A stretch of DNA of 64,000 bases from CAXXOK01 sp963663285 (GCA_963663285.2 CAXXNI010000002.1:2108001-2172000), one strand, 5' to 3'; shown: positions 15,993-24,510, counted from the first letter of the stretch. A program made the numbers and translations. The notes: a model not told the origin generated them from the letters alone.

Positions 15993-17681
15993 ATGCGGCT
16001 GCCACAGGCCTTTACCATACGCGGCAACGCCCCCTACGCGATGCGGGAGCTGGCCGGATACCTGCACCGGATTACGGGGCGCGATGCGGGAGAAACCGGA
16101 TACCCCTTTACGCTGGAAGCCACGGGCGGCGAAGGCGAGGCGTTTCACCTTTGCGTAACGCCGGAAGGCGCTCATATCCAAAGTCCCTGTCTGCGCGGCG
16201 TAGCATACGGCGTGTACGCGTTTTTAGAGTGGCAGTTTTCCTGCCGCTTCCTTGCGGTGGATTGCGAAACAATTCCATTTGCACCGGATACCGAACTCAC
16301 TTTGGGGCAGCAGTCCTCCTCGCCGGATTTTACCTATCGCGAGGTCTACTGGCGCGGCGCAACTGATGGCCGCTTTGCCCTGCAATCCCGATTAAACTCC
16401 GCCCGGGCTGCTATTACGCCCGAAATGGGCGGCAAAACCATGTTTTATAATTACAGCCACACGTTCGAGGTGCTGGTGCCCCCCGAGAAGTGGTTTGACA
16501 CACATCCCGAATATTTCAGCCTGGTTGGCGGCAAGCGCAGGCGGGAGCACAGCCAGCTCTGCCTGACCAACCCGGATGTTTTGCACCTCTGCATTGCGGG
16601 GGTGAAACGCTGGATTGCGGAAAACCCCGATTGCCGCATTTTTTCGGTCGCGCAAAACGACTGGTACGGCAACTGCGAGTGTGAAAATTGCCGCGCCATA
16701 GACCAGCGGGAGGGCAGCCCTGCCGGAAGCCTGATCGCGTTTGTCAATGCCATTGCGGACGCGATTGCCCCGGAGCATCCTAACGTGATGCTGCACACCT
16801 TCGCATACCTGTACAGCCGTAAGCCCCCGCGCACCTTGCGCCCGCGCGATAATGTGATTATCCGTTTGTGCGATATCGAGTGCTGCTTCAGTCACCCGAT
16901 CGGCACCTGCAATCAGGCGATCGACCAGATTAACGTAGAGCAGGGAGCTGCGCAGCATTTTGCAGTCAGCAAACACGGTTTCGCAGAGGATTTAACTGCC
17001 TGGTCCAAGTGTTGCAAGCATCTGTATCTATGGGATTACACCACCAATTTCAGCAACTACCTGCAGCCGTTTCCCAACCTGCAGGTGCTGAAGCCAAATC
17101 TGCGGTTCTTCCGCAGCTGCGGCGTTCAGGGTGTGTTTGAACAGGGCAACTACTCCCCCGGTGAAACCAGCGCTTTTGCGCCGCTGAAAATATACCTGCT
17201 GGGAAAACTTTTATGGGACGCAGATGCAGACGCAGAGGAATTGACACGCTCTTTTGTGGAAGGATATTATGGGATGACAGCACAACCGGAGATAATCAAA
17301 TGCCTTGCGCTGATCGAAGAAGAAGCCGCACGTTTTCATATGGGTATTTTCGACCCGCCGACGGCCGATTACCTGTCGGAAGAGTTGCTGACGCGTGCGG
17401 ATGAGGCGCTTGCGCGCGCCCTTGCGCAAACAGCGGACGAGGCGCACCGTATCCGCATCCGGCGGGAAAGGCTCAGCTTTACTTACGCCCTGCTGGCCCG
17501 CGCCCCGCTGGACGCGCCGGGGCGGACAGAGCGTATCGACGCCTTTGAACAGGAAGCCAAAGCGCTGGGCATTACCGAGTTGTTTGAGCGGCGGGAGCTG
17601 CAAGCGTCGTTTGATTGCATGCGCCAGAGCCGCTATACGGCGGAGCGCGAAAGCGTCCCCTACCGGATGTACCGTCTGTAA
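15993..17681 (+). CDS. DUF4838-family putative glycosidase, cytoplasmic
   Basis: A 562-aa protein resembling DUF4838 proteins, which share the two-domain layout of alpha-glucuronidase/hexosaminidase-like enzymes. An N-terminal non-catalytic domain (about 1-100; GNAPYAMRELAGYLHRITG) precedes a TIM-barrel-like part (about 110-460). Conserved stretches are TYREVYWRGATDG, YNYSHTFEVLVPPEKWFDTHPEYFSL, QLCLTNPDVL, SVAQNDWYGNCECENCRAID (a Cys-rich loop of the family) and LYLWDYTTNFSNYLQPFPNL. There is no signal peptide. GAAGGGA precedes the ATG. Its neighbours point to cytoplasmic breakdown of an imported glycan, but no activity is established that I can name. Confidence 0.72.
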   Translation: MRLPQAFTIRGNAPYAMRELAGYLHRITGRDAGETGYPFTLEATGGEGEAFHLCVTPEGAHIQSPCLRGVAYGVYAFLEWQFSCRFLAVDCETIPFAPDTELTLGQQSSSPDFTYREVYWRGATDGRFALQSRLNSARAAITPEMGGKTMFYNYSHTFEVLVPPEKWFDTHPEYFSLVGGKRRREHSQLCLTNPDVLHLCIAGVKRWIAENPDCRIFSVAQNDWYGNCECENCRAIDQREGSPAGSLIAFVNAIADAIAPEHPNVMLHTFAYLYSRKPPRTLRPRDNVIIRLCDIECCFSHPIGTCNQAIDQINVEQGAAQHFAVSKHGFAEDLTAWSKCCKHLYLWDYTTNFSNYLQPFPNLQVLKPNLRFFRSCGVQGVFEQGNYSPGETSAFAPLKIYLLGKLLWDADADAEELTRSFVEGYYGMTAQPEIIKCLALIEEEAARFHMGIFDPPTADYLSEELLTRADEALARALAQTADEAHRIRIRRERLSFTYALLARAPLDAPGRTERIDAFEQEAKALGITELFERRELQASFDCMRQSRYTAERESVPYRMYRL

Positions 17682-17702
17682 TCATTTCCGGTATATTTTC
17701 AC

Positions 17703-17751
17703 GCATTCCGGCATTTTAGCGGCGTTTCACCGTGCCGCACCGCCGGAATGC
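17703..17751. repeat. Nested inverted repeat upstream of the MurK-type kinase gene
   Basis: A 10-bp perfect inverted repeat (17703-17712 with 17742-17751, GCATTCCGGC/GCCGGAATGC) encloses a second stem (17719-17723 with 17734-17738). No T tract follows. It lies between the DUF4838 stop and the kinase ribosome binding site and may be an mRNA processing or stability element. Confidence 0.5.
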
Positions 17752-17774
17752 AACCATGGAAAGGAAGAAGCACC

Positions 17775-18680
17775 ATGCACGATTTTGTGGCGGGCTGGGA
17801 CGGCGGCGGCACTAAAACCTGCGTTGTCTGCATGTCGCCGGACGGCAAGGTTTTCGAGCGCCGCACCTTCGGCGCGCTGAACATCAACGGCGCCAGCGAA
17901 CGGGAAATTTTCTCCTGTGTCTCGCAGGCTGTATCCTTTATCAACAGTATTCCCGGCAGGTGTCTGGGTATGGCTATCGCCACGGCAGGCACCAGCAACC
18001 CCGCTGCGCAGCAACTGGTATCGCGCGCACTGCGGGATGCGGGATATACAGGGCCCTACGAAATGCACGGCGATCAGGAAGCCGCGCTGTTTGGCGCAGT
18101 GGAGGGTGTCGGCGTGGTGCTGGTAGCCGGTACCGGCTCCATTTGCTACGGACGCAACGAAGCAGGTGAAACCGCGCGATGCGGCGGGTACGGCTATCTG
18201 GTGGATGACGAGGGCAGCGGCTACGCCATCGGGCGCGATATTCTCACCGCGGTCATCCGTTCTTTTGATGGTCGAAACGCCCCCACCGCGCTTTCCGCGC
18301 TGGTATATGCCGATGAGAAATGGCGGGATATCCCCACGATTATGCATACGCTGTACACCAGCGAAACGGATAAATCCCGCGTGGCGGCGCTGGCTCCGCT
18401 GCTGAAACAGGCAGGCGAAGACCCCGCGGCGCTGGCGATTGCACACAAAGCCGCCACGGAGCTTACCGGGCTTTGCGCAACCGTAGTACGAACACTGGGG
18501 ATGCCACAAGCGCAGGTAGCGTTAAGCGGCAGCATCCTCACCCATTTTGAAGGCATTCGCGCCGAGACAATGCAAAACTTGCTGCGTGCCTATCCGGAGC
18601 TGCGCTTTATTGAGCCGTTGCACGACGCGGCTTACGGCGCGGCGCTGATGGCGCGCCTTGCATATATGCAAAAAGACTGA
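17775..18680 (+). CDS. murK: MurK-type N-acetylmuramic acid / N-acetylglucosamine kinase (BadF/BcrA fold)
   Basis: A 301-aa ASKHA kinase of the BadF/BcrA/BcrD family that contains eukaryotic-type GlcNAc kinase and clostridial MurK, which phosphorylates MurNAc and GlcNAc at C6. Motifs are GWDGGGTKTCVVCMSPDG (phosphate-1), NINGAS, IATAGTSNPAAQQL, HGDQEAALFGAVEGVGVVLVAGTGSICYGR (phosphate-2) and GGYGYLVDDEGSGYAIGRD, a hallmark of this group; ALSGSILTHF is the adenosine motif. I choose the ATG at 17775 because GGAAAGGAAG lies just before it. It would make MurNAc-6-phosphate, the substrate of MurQ. Family certain; MurNAc specificity is inferred from murQ and namZ nearby. Confidence 0.83.
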   Translation: MHDFVAGWDGGGTKTCVVCMSPDGKVFERRTFGALNINGASEREIFSCVSQAVSFINSIPGRCLGMAIATAGTSNPAAQQLVSRALRDAGYTGPYEMHGDQEAALFGAVEGVGVVLVAGTGSICYGRNEAGETARCGGYGYLVDDEGSGYAIGRDILTAVIRSFDGRNAPTALSALVYADEKWRDIPTIMHTLYTSETDKSRVAALAPLLKQAGEDPAALAIAHKAATELTGLCATVVRTLGMPQAQVALSGSILTHFEGIRAETMQNLLRAYPELRFIEPLHDAAYGAALMARLAYMQKD

Positions 18681-18738
18681 ATACGGATTTTCTTTCCCTT
18701 GATTTTTTGTTTGGAATGAAGATAAGGAGACCGAACCA

Positions 18739-19545
18739 ATGCGTTTTTTCGTATGCATCAAACAAGTACCAGCCACAAGCAAGGTGCAAGTGGACGAGCA
18801 GACCGGGGTGCTCAAGCGCGCGGGTGTTGCCAGCAAAATGAACCCGTACGATCTGTATGCGCTGGAGGCGGCGCTGCGGCTTAGGGAGCTGCACGGCGGC
18901 ACGGTGACGGTCGGCACCATGGGCCCGCCGCAGGCGCAGGCGATTGTGAAGGAAGCCTACTGGATGGGCGCGGACGAGGGCTATGTGTTCTCCGACCGGC
19001 GCCTTGGCGGCGCGGATGTGCTGGCTACCAGTTATACGCTTTCCCAGGCCATCCAGAGCGTGGGCGATTTTGACCTCATCCTCTGCGGCAAACAGACCAC
19101 CGACGGGGATACCGCGCAGGTCGGCCCCGCCATTGCCGAGCACATGGGTATTCCCCACGCGGCGTGGGTGTCCGGCGTGACCGTGCGGGATAGCGGCGTG
19201 GATGTGGAACAGCAGCTGCAGGACGTGGTGGAAACCGTGCATATGCCCTTTCCCTGCCTGATAACCGTGGAAAAGGATATTTACATGCCGCGCCTGCCTT
19301 CGCTCAAGGCGGCCAAGGCGGTCAAGGATAAGCCCGTGCACATCATCGGGCTGGACGCGTTTCCGGATACCGACCCCGGCCATTACGGCCTCTCCGGCAG
19401 CCCCACACAGGTGGAGCGTATCTTCCCGCCGCCCTGCGGCGCGGACAAAGAAGTGTGGACGGGTGAGGACTGCGCAGAAAGACTGCATGAAACGCTCACC
19501 AAGTGGAAGTTTATCGGCGGGGAGGCGACGGCATGGCACAAATAG
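18739..19545 (+). CDS. etfB: Electron transfer flavoprotein beta subunit
   Basis: A 268-aa EtfB (FixA-type). It begins MRFFVCIKQVPATSKVQVD; MNPYDLYALEAALRL and GTMGPPQAQAIVKEAYWMGADEGY follow; the flavin/nucleotide loop is LILCGKQTTDGDTAQVGPAIAEHMG, and the C-terminal recognition segment is KDIYMPRLPSLKAAK. The GKQTTDGDTAQ loop resembles that of bifurcating Etfs, in which EtfB carries a second FAD instead of AMP. A GGAG site precedes the ATG. It overlaps the ferredoxin-EtfA gene by 13 bases, and the third gene is a D-lactate dehydrogenase-type flavoprotein, the same order as lctBCD of Acetobacterium woodii. Confidence 0.95.
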   Translation: MRFFVCIKQVPATSKVQVDEQTGVLKRAGVASKMNPYDLYALEAALRLRELHGGTVTVGTMGPPQAQAIVKEAYWMGADEGYVFSDRRLGGADVLATSYTLSQAIQSVGDFDLILCGKQTTDGDTAQVGPAIAEHMGIPHAAWVSGVTVRDSGVDVEQQLQDVVETVHMPFPCLITVEKDIYMPRLPSLKAAKAVKDKPVHIIGLDAFPDTDPGHYGLSGSPTQVERIFPPPCGADKEVWTGEDCAERLHETLTKWKFIGGEATAWHK

Positions 19546-20720
19546 CAATACTGGAGCGCAAGTGCGACGGCTGCGGCGCGTGCATTGCCGCCTGTCCCTT
19601 TGGCGCGATTGGCATGAAAGACGGGAAACCCGAATTGAACGCCGCGTGCAGGGTATGCGGCGTGTGCGTGAAAGCCTGCCCCAAACAAGCGATCATCCGG
19701 CTGGAAACCAAGGTGGACAGCGTGGATAAAAGCCTGTGGAAGGATATCCTCGTGTTCGCGGAAACCGGCGCGCACGGCCTGCACCCCGTGAGCCTGGAGC
19801 TGATCGGCAAGGCGCGGCAATTGGCGGCGCCGGTCGGGTTTGCGGTAAACGCCGTGCTGATTGGAAATAACATTGAACAGGATGCCGAGGAGCTGCGCCA
19901 TTACGGCGTACAGCATGTGTATACCTACGATGATCCGCAGCTTGCCTACTTCCGCGCGGACGCGTTTGCTGCCTGCGCGGAGGACGCGATTAAAGCGCTC
20001 AAGCCCAGCGTAGTGCTGGTGGGCGCAACCTCGCTGGGGCGCAGCCTTGCGCCGCGGCTGTCCACACGCTTCCATACCGGCCTCACCGCGGACTGCACGT
20101 GTCTGGAGCTACGGGAGAATACCGATCTGGTGCAGATCCGCCCGGCATTCGGCGGCAATATTATGGCGCAGATCGTTACCACCAATACCCGCCCGCAGTT
20201 CGCCACCGTGCGCTATAAGGTGATGGACGCACCGACACGGCAGGAGGAAGCAGCAGGTACCATCGTAACGCGGAAAATCCCCAAAGGCGTAGCCGCCTCC
20301 CCGGTCACCCATGTGCGCACCGTGCCGGTGCCCGCGGGCAAGACTATATCGGATGCGGAAATCCTCGTGGTGGGCGGCCGCGGACTGCAAAAGGAAGCGG
20401 ATTTGCAGCTGGTGAAAGAGTTGGCGGCATCACTCGGCGGGGACTGGGCGGTCAGCCGCCCGCTGGTGGAAAAAGGCTGGGCGGATAACGGGCGGCAGAT
20501 CGGGCTTTCCGGCCGTACGGTACGCCCGCGGCTCATCATTACCTGCGGGGTCAGCGGCGCGATCCAGTTCGCCAGCTGCATGAATTGCAGCGACCATATT
20601 ATCGCCATCAATACCGATGCGAACGCGCCGATTTTCGACGTGGCGCACGTAGCCATCGTGGGCGATCTGTACCCCATTGTGCGGGGCTTGATTGCCAAAC
20701 TGAAGGAGGGCGCGGCATGA
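19533..20720 (+). CDS. etfA: Electron transfer flavoprotein alpha subunit with N-terminal 2[4Fe-4S] ferredoxin domain
   Basis: A 395-aa protein. Residues 1-60 are a ferredoxin domain with two clusters of form CxxCxxCxxxC (CDGCGACIAACP and CRVCGVCVKACP). The remainder is EtfA: LVFAETGAHGLHPVSLELIGKAR, VGATSLGRSLAPRLSTRFHTGLTADC, RPAFGGNIMAQI, and the FAD-binding C-terminal GLSGRTVRPRLIITCGVSGA with INTDANAPIFDVA. This fusion is the type seen in lactate dehydrogenase/Etf complexes that oxidise lactate with NAD+ while consuming reduced ferredoxin. The ATG at 19533 lies inside the etfB end, behind GGGGAGG. The stop overlaps the dehydrogenase start (ATGA), so the subunits are translationally coupled. 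Confidence 0.95.
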   Translation: MAQIAILERKCDGCGACIAACPFGAIGMKDGKPELNAACRVCGVCVKACPKQAIIRLETKVDSVDKSLWKDILVFAETGAHGLHPVSLELIGKARQLAAPVGFAVNAVLIGNNIEQDAEELRHYGVQHVYTYDDPQLAYFRADAFAACAEDAIKALKPSVVLVGATSLGRSLAPRLSTRFHTGLTADCTCLELRENTDLVQIRPAFGGNIMAQIVTTNTRPQFATVRYKVMDAPTRQEEAAGTIVTRKIPKGVAASPVTHVRTVPVPAGKTISDAEILVVGGRGLQKEADLQLVKELAASLGGDWAVSRPLVEKGWADNGRQIGLSGRTVRPRLIITCGVSGAIQFASCMNCSDHIIAINTDANAPIFDVAHVAIVGDLYPIVRGLIAKLKEGAA

Positions 20721-22114
20721 AACCATTTAAGCAGGTAGACGCGGCCGACCTCGCGTATTTTGAAGCACTGCTGCCCGGACGTGTGTTTTCCGGGGACGCG
20801 ATCAGCGAGGATTACGACCATGACGAGATGACCGAATACGGGCACTTCCAGCCGGATGTGGTATTGCAGGCGCTGAGCACGGAGGATGTGTCGGGTGTGC
20901 TGGCCTATTGCAACCAGCATAACATCGCCGTGACCCCGCGCGGGGCGGGCACCGGCCTGTGCGGCGGGTGCGTAGCCACGCAGGGCGGCGTAATCCTCTC
21001 CACCGAGAAGATGAAAAAAGTGCTGGAAGTGGATGAAAAGAACATGACCGCCACGGTGGAGCCGGGCGTACTGCTGATGGAGTTTCCCAAGGCGCTGGAA
21101 GGCACAGGGCTTTTCTACCCGCCCGATCCCGGCGAGAAAACCGCCACCATGGGCGGCAACGCCATGACCAACGCGGGCGGCATGCGCGCGGTACGCTACG
21201 GCGTAACGCGGGATTATGTGCTGGGTATGGAAGTAGTGCTGGCCAGCGGCGAGGTGCTCACCCTCGGCGGCAAGAATGTGAAGTGTTCCAGCGGCTACAG
21301 CCTGGTGGATTTAATGGTCGGCAGCGAAGGTACGCTGGGCTTTTTAACCAAGCTGACCGTTAAGCTGATTCCCGAGCCGAAAACCAACCTCTCCCTGCTG
21401 ATTCCCTTTGACGATCTGGACAAGTGCATCGAGGCGGTGCCCGCGGTGCTGGGCTGCGGATGCGAGCCGACGGCTGTGGAATTTATGGAGCGCGCGGTAA
21501 TCGCCGCATCGGAAACCTACCTTGGCAAGCAGTTCCCGGATACCAGCGCGGATGCGTACCTGCTGGTGCGGCTGGACGGCGCCAGTGCCGAAGCCCTGCA
21601 GCCCGCCGTAGACACGTTAACGGAGCTGTGCCTGTCCGTAGGCGCGCAGGATGTGCTGCTGGCGGATACCGACGAGCGCAAGGAGAGCATCTGGAATGCG
21701 CGCGGCGCATTTCTGGAGGCGATCAAGAACGGCACGACCGGCATGGACGAGTGCGACGTGGTCGTACCCCGCGACCGGATTGCCGCGTTTGTGGAAAAGA
21801 GCATGCAAATCGGCAAAGAGCAGGGCGTACGCATCTGTTCCTTCGGGCATGCGGGCGACGGTAACCTGCACATTTACGCCTGCCGGGATAACCTGACGGA
21901 CGCAGACTGGCAGACCAAGGTGCAAACCGTAATGGACGAGCTGTACACCTCCGCCCAGCAGCTGAGCGGCGAGGTAAGCGGCGAGCACGGCGTAGGCCAC
22001 GCCAAGCGGGACTTTCTGCGCCAGTCGCTGGGCGACACCCAAATCCGCCTGATGCAGGGCATTAAGCAGACGTTCGATCCAAACGGAATTTTAAATCCCG
22101 GGAAGGTAGTATGA
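20717..22114 (+). CDS. D-lactate dehydrogenase / GlcD-type FAD-linked oxidoreductase of the Etf complex
   Basis: A 465-aa flavoprotein of the GlcD/Dld type, oxidising a 2-hydroxy acid, in this context D-lactate, and passing electrons to Etf. The FAD_binding_4 domain (about 40-220) shows VTPRGAGTGLCGGCVATQGGVILS, PPDPGEKTATMGGNAMTNAGGMRAVRYG and VGSEGTLGFLTKLTVKL. The C-terminal oxidase domain shows WNARGAFLEA, FGHAGDGNLHIY and the conserved SGEVSGEHGVGHAKRDFL. The ATG at 20717 overlaps the etfA stop. It closes the etfB-etfA-ldh operon. D-lactate is the co-product of MurQ, so the complex could clear the lactate from MurNAc salvage; glycolate or externally supplied lactate are alternatives. Confidence 0.9.
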   Translation: MKPFKQVDAADLAYFEALLPGRVFSGDAISEDYDHDEMTEYGHFQPDVVLQALSTEDVSGVLAYCNQHNIAVTPRGAGTGLCGGCVATQGGVILSTEKMKKVLEVDEKNMTATVEPGVLLMEFPKALEGTGLFYPPDPGEKTATMGGNAMTNAGGMRAVRYGVTRDYVLGMEVVLASGEVLTLGGKNVKCSSGYSLVDLMVGSEGTLGFLTKLTVKLIPEPKTNLSLLIPFDDLDKCIEAVPAVLGCGCEPTAVEFMERAVIAASETYLGKQFPDTSADAYLLVRLDGASAEALQPAVDTLTELCLSVGAQDVLLADTDERKESIWNARGAFLEAIKNGTTGMDECDVVVPRDRIAAFVEKSMQIGKEQGVRICSFGHAGDGNLHIYACRDNLTDADWQTKVQTVMDELYTSAQQLSGEVSGEHGVGHAKRDFLRQSLGDTQIRLMQGIKQTFDPNGILNPGKVV

Positions 22115-22150
22115 GTTAACTTTCCTTGTTACCAGCTTCATAGTGAATGA

Positions 22151-22190
22151 AAAAAGCAGGCACTTGCATAAAAACAAGTGTCTGCTTTTT
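22151..22190. terminator. Bidirectional terminator between ldh and GH127 genes
   Basis: A 16-bp stem with one G-U pair (22151-22166 with 22175-22190) has an A5 run on one side and T5 on the other. It serves the convergent ends at 22114 and 22221. Confidence 0.9.
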
Positions 22191-22220
22191 AAATGATTTT
22201 ATTTGGTAATCTGCTCCGTT

Positions 22221-24176
22221 TTATGCCCGCATCCAAACCGTCATTTCGCCCGGTACGCGGTTGCCCCAGTTGGCGTAGGGCACGGCAACCATCGTTACGG
22301 GTTCCTCCGCCGGTTGGTACGGGGTGTACAGCGCGTCCTCCGCCATCTTCGTGCGCATGCCGGCAAATTGCAGGGCGACAGTGCCGTCCGGCAAGCCGGG
22401 CAAAGCGATTTCCTCCACAGGCTGACCGGGCAGGGCGCGCAGTGCGGCCAGATTTTCGCCGTTATCCATCTGCTCCAAACAGTATACCAACGGTCCGCGC
22501 ATCAGGCACAGTTTCCCGGCGTCCGCGCGTACTTTGGGGTTAGCCTGCATGAAGGTACTATTCATTTCCAGCTGTACGGTTACCACATCGCCGTCTGCCC
22601 ATTCCCGCTCCACCTGCCAGTAACCATTCACAAGCTGCGCCGCCGCGGGCTGCCCGTTCACCAGCAGCGCAGCCTGCCTGCACCAGCCCGGTTTACGTAC
22701 GCACAGGGTAAAGGCGCTCTTTTGCTGCGGGTGCACCGTAAGGGTAATGTTGCCATCCTGCGGGTACCGGCTTTGCAGGGTCAGCCGCACAGGCAGATCG
22801 CCCACGGTCACATCGGCTTCGCAGCCGACAAACAGGTTTACATACAGCTTGTCTTCGCTGGTGGCAAACAGGTACCGCCCCAACGACATGATGGTGCGCG
22901 CCAGATTGGGCGGGCAGCAGGCACAGGCAAACCACTTTTGCCGCACGGGCTTGATGTGGTCCACAATCTGGGAATGGGTGTTGCGCTGCGGCCAAACCTC
23001 CATGGGATTGGTGTAGTAATAGTGTTTGCCATCCCGCTGCATGGATGCGGGCAGCAGGTTATACAGCGCCTTCTCCGCAACATCAAAATAGGTGGAGTCA
23101 GCCTCCATCTGGAACATGGCGCGCGCGAAAAAGATCAGCGCGACCGAAGCGCAGGTTTCGGCGTATACGGTATCATTGGGCAAATCATAATCAAAGGTGA
23201 ACGCTTCGCCTACGGCGGTGGAGCCAACGCCGCCTGTAATGTACAGCTGCGCGTTTACCACGTCATCCCACAAAGTGCGGCATGCCTGTTTGAGCGTTTC
23301 ATCGCCCGTTCTGGCCGCCACCTCCGCCATGCCGGTGTACAGGTACAGGGCGCGCACTGCGTGCCCGGTCGCCTTTTTCTGCTCCCGCACCGGTTTGTGG
23401 TACTGCGCATACTCGCGGTAATCCACTTCGCCGTACGCGGCCTGCGGCGTTTCGGTCGTTGTGTTAAGCCAGATATTGAAATGTCCGTTGCGCTCCCACT
23501 CCGCGTCAAAGTACTGCGGCGCTGTGCCGCGCTCGTTCACAAAATATTCCGCAAGGCTTAGGTATTTACGTTCCCCCGTCACATCATACAGCCGCACCAG
23601 CGCCAGCTCGACTTCCGGATGCCCCGGATAGCCGCGGAGTTTACCGGGTTCCCGCCCGAAAACCGTGTCGATGTAATCCGCAAATTTACAAACAATGTCC
23701 AGCAGCGTTTTTTTACCCGTCGCCAGATAATGCGCGACTCCCGCCTCGATCATATGTCCCGCGCAATACAGCTCGTGCCCATGCAGCAGGTTTGTCCAAC
23801 GCTTATCGGGCTCTTTGATCATATAATACGTATCCAAATAACCGTCCGGCCGCTGCGCCTGTCCCAGCAGCGCTATCGCCTCGTCCATACGGCTTTCCAG
23901 CTCGGCATCTGGGCGCAGTTGCAGGCTGTAGCTGGCCGCTTCCAGCCATTTGGATAAATCGCTGTCCTGAAACACCATGCCGCCAAATTCGCCCTGCCGC
24001 AGGCCCGCGGCAATCTGAAAGTTGTGTATCACATGGCTGGGCTCCACGCCCTCCAAATGGTCGTGCAGCACTTCCCACTGGTAGGGGATCATCGTGTCCT
24101 GTATCAGGCTAATCACCGTATCCCAACACGCGTCCTTCAGATGGATTTTCCGAAAATCGGCAGACTGTTGTTGCAT
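22221..24176 (-). CDS. GH127 beta-L-arabinofuranosidase (DUF1680), cytoplasmic
   Basis: A 651-aa GH127 enzyme, a family that removes beta-L-arabinofuranose through a zinc-thiolate mechanism. The catalytic set of Bifidobacterium HypBA1 is present in order: Glu in AVGEAFTF (residue 324), Glu and Cys in YAETCASV (340 and 342) and the Cys pair in FACACCPPN (420 and 421), the last including the nucleophile. The helical-barrel region (AQRPDGYLDTYY, LLHGHELYCAGHMIEAGVAHY, GYPGHPEVELALVRLY) is complete, and beta-sandwich domains form the C-terminus. It has no signal peptide, so it acts on imported arabino-oligosaccharides. It is a single-gene unit divergent from an AraC regulator; an AraR-like operator lies 34 bases before its start codon. 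Confidence 0.93.
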   Translation of the reverse strand: MQQQSADFRKIHLKDACWDTVISLIQDTMIPYQWEVLHDHLEGVEPSHVIHNFQIAAGLRQGEFGGMVFQDSDLSKWLEAASYSLQLRPDAELESRMDEAIALLGQAQRPDGYLDTYYMIKEPDKRWTNLLHGHELYCAGHMIEAGVAHYLATGKKTLLDIVCKFADYIDTVFGREPGKLRGYPGHPEVELALVRLYDVTGERKYLSLAEYFVNERGTAPQYFDAEWERNGHFNIWLNTTTETPQAAYGEVDYREYAQYHKPVREQKKATGHAVRALYLYTGMAEVAARTGDETLKQACRTLWDDVVNAQLYITGGVGSTAVGEAFTFDYDLPNDTVYAETCASVALIFFARAMFQMEADSTYFDVAEKALYNLLPASMQRDGKHYYYTNPMEVWPQRNTHSQIVDHIKPVRQKWFACACCPPNLARTIMSLGRYLFATSEDKLYVNLFVGCEADVTVGDLPVRLTLQSRYPQDGNITLTVHPQQKSAFTLCVRKPGWCRQAALLVNGQPAAAQLVNGYWQVEREWADGDVVTVQLEMNSTFMQANPKVRADAGKLCLMRGPLVYCLEQMDNGENLAALRALPGQPVEEIALPGLPDGTVALQFAGMRTKMAEDALYTPYQPAEEPVTMVAVPYANWGNRVPGEMTVWMRA

Positions 24177-24510
24177 ATTCTTCCCTCTTTCCCATCGTCT
24201 TTTTACAATATTTGTACGTACATGCGAAAACGCCTTGCGCTTGGCGCGCTGTGGCGGTTGACAAACATTTACCAGTGGAATATTCTTATATTCAGCAAGC
24301 GCTTTATCCGTCTATATACGGCTTTTTACAAAGGCCGTTTCCTTGCCGGCGATGCGGTAAACAAACCCCTCTGCTCCGACCCATTCTCATGCAGGCGCAA
24401 TACGTAGGCATCCGCCATATTTCATAAACAAGTTTCCCAGCGCAACGATTCTAGCATATCATTGTTGGGGAAACAACAGAGAATCCTAATGAAAGGTGCA
24501 TTTTTCACAT
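24177..24510. other. Divergent regulatory region between GH127 and AraC genes
   Basis: Holds the AraR-like palindrome (24210-24225). On the plus strand there is a possible promoter, TTGACA (24258-24263), 17 bp, TATTCT (24281-24286), which would give the AraC gene a leader of about 215 nt. I see no coding potential. Confidence 0.5.
24210..24225. promoter_or_regulatory. AraR-like operator upstream of GH127
   Basis: ATTTGTACGTACATGC contains the perfect 10-bp palindrome TGTACGTACA and matches the Bacillus AraR operator consensus ATTTGTACGTACAAAT in the first 13 positions. It sits just upstream of an arabinofuranosidase gene, where repression relieved by arabinose would be expected. No araR gene is in the window. 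Confidence 0.62.

Noticed and set aside
22203..23561. Plus-strand open frame (452 codons) opposite GH127
   Set aside because: The opposite strand has all GH127 catalytic residues in the right order; this frame is its shadow.
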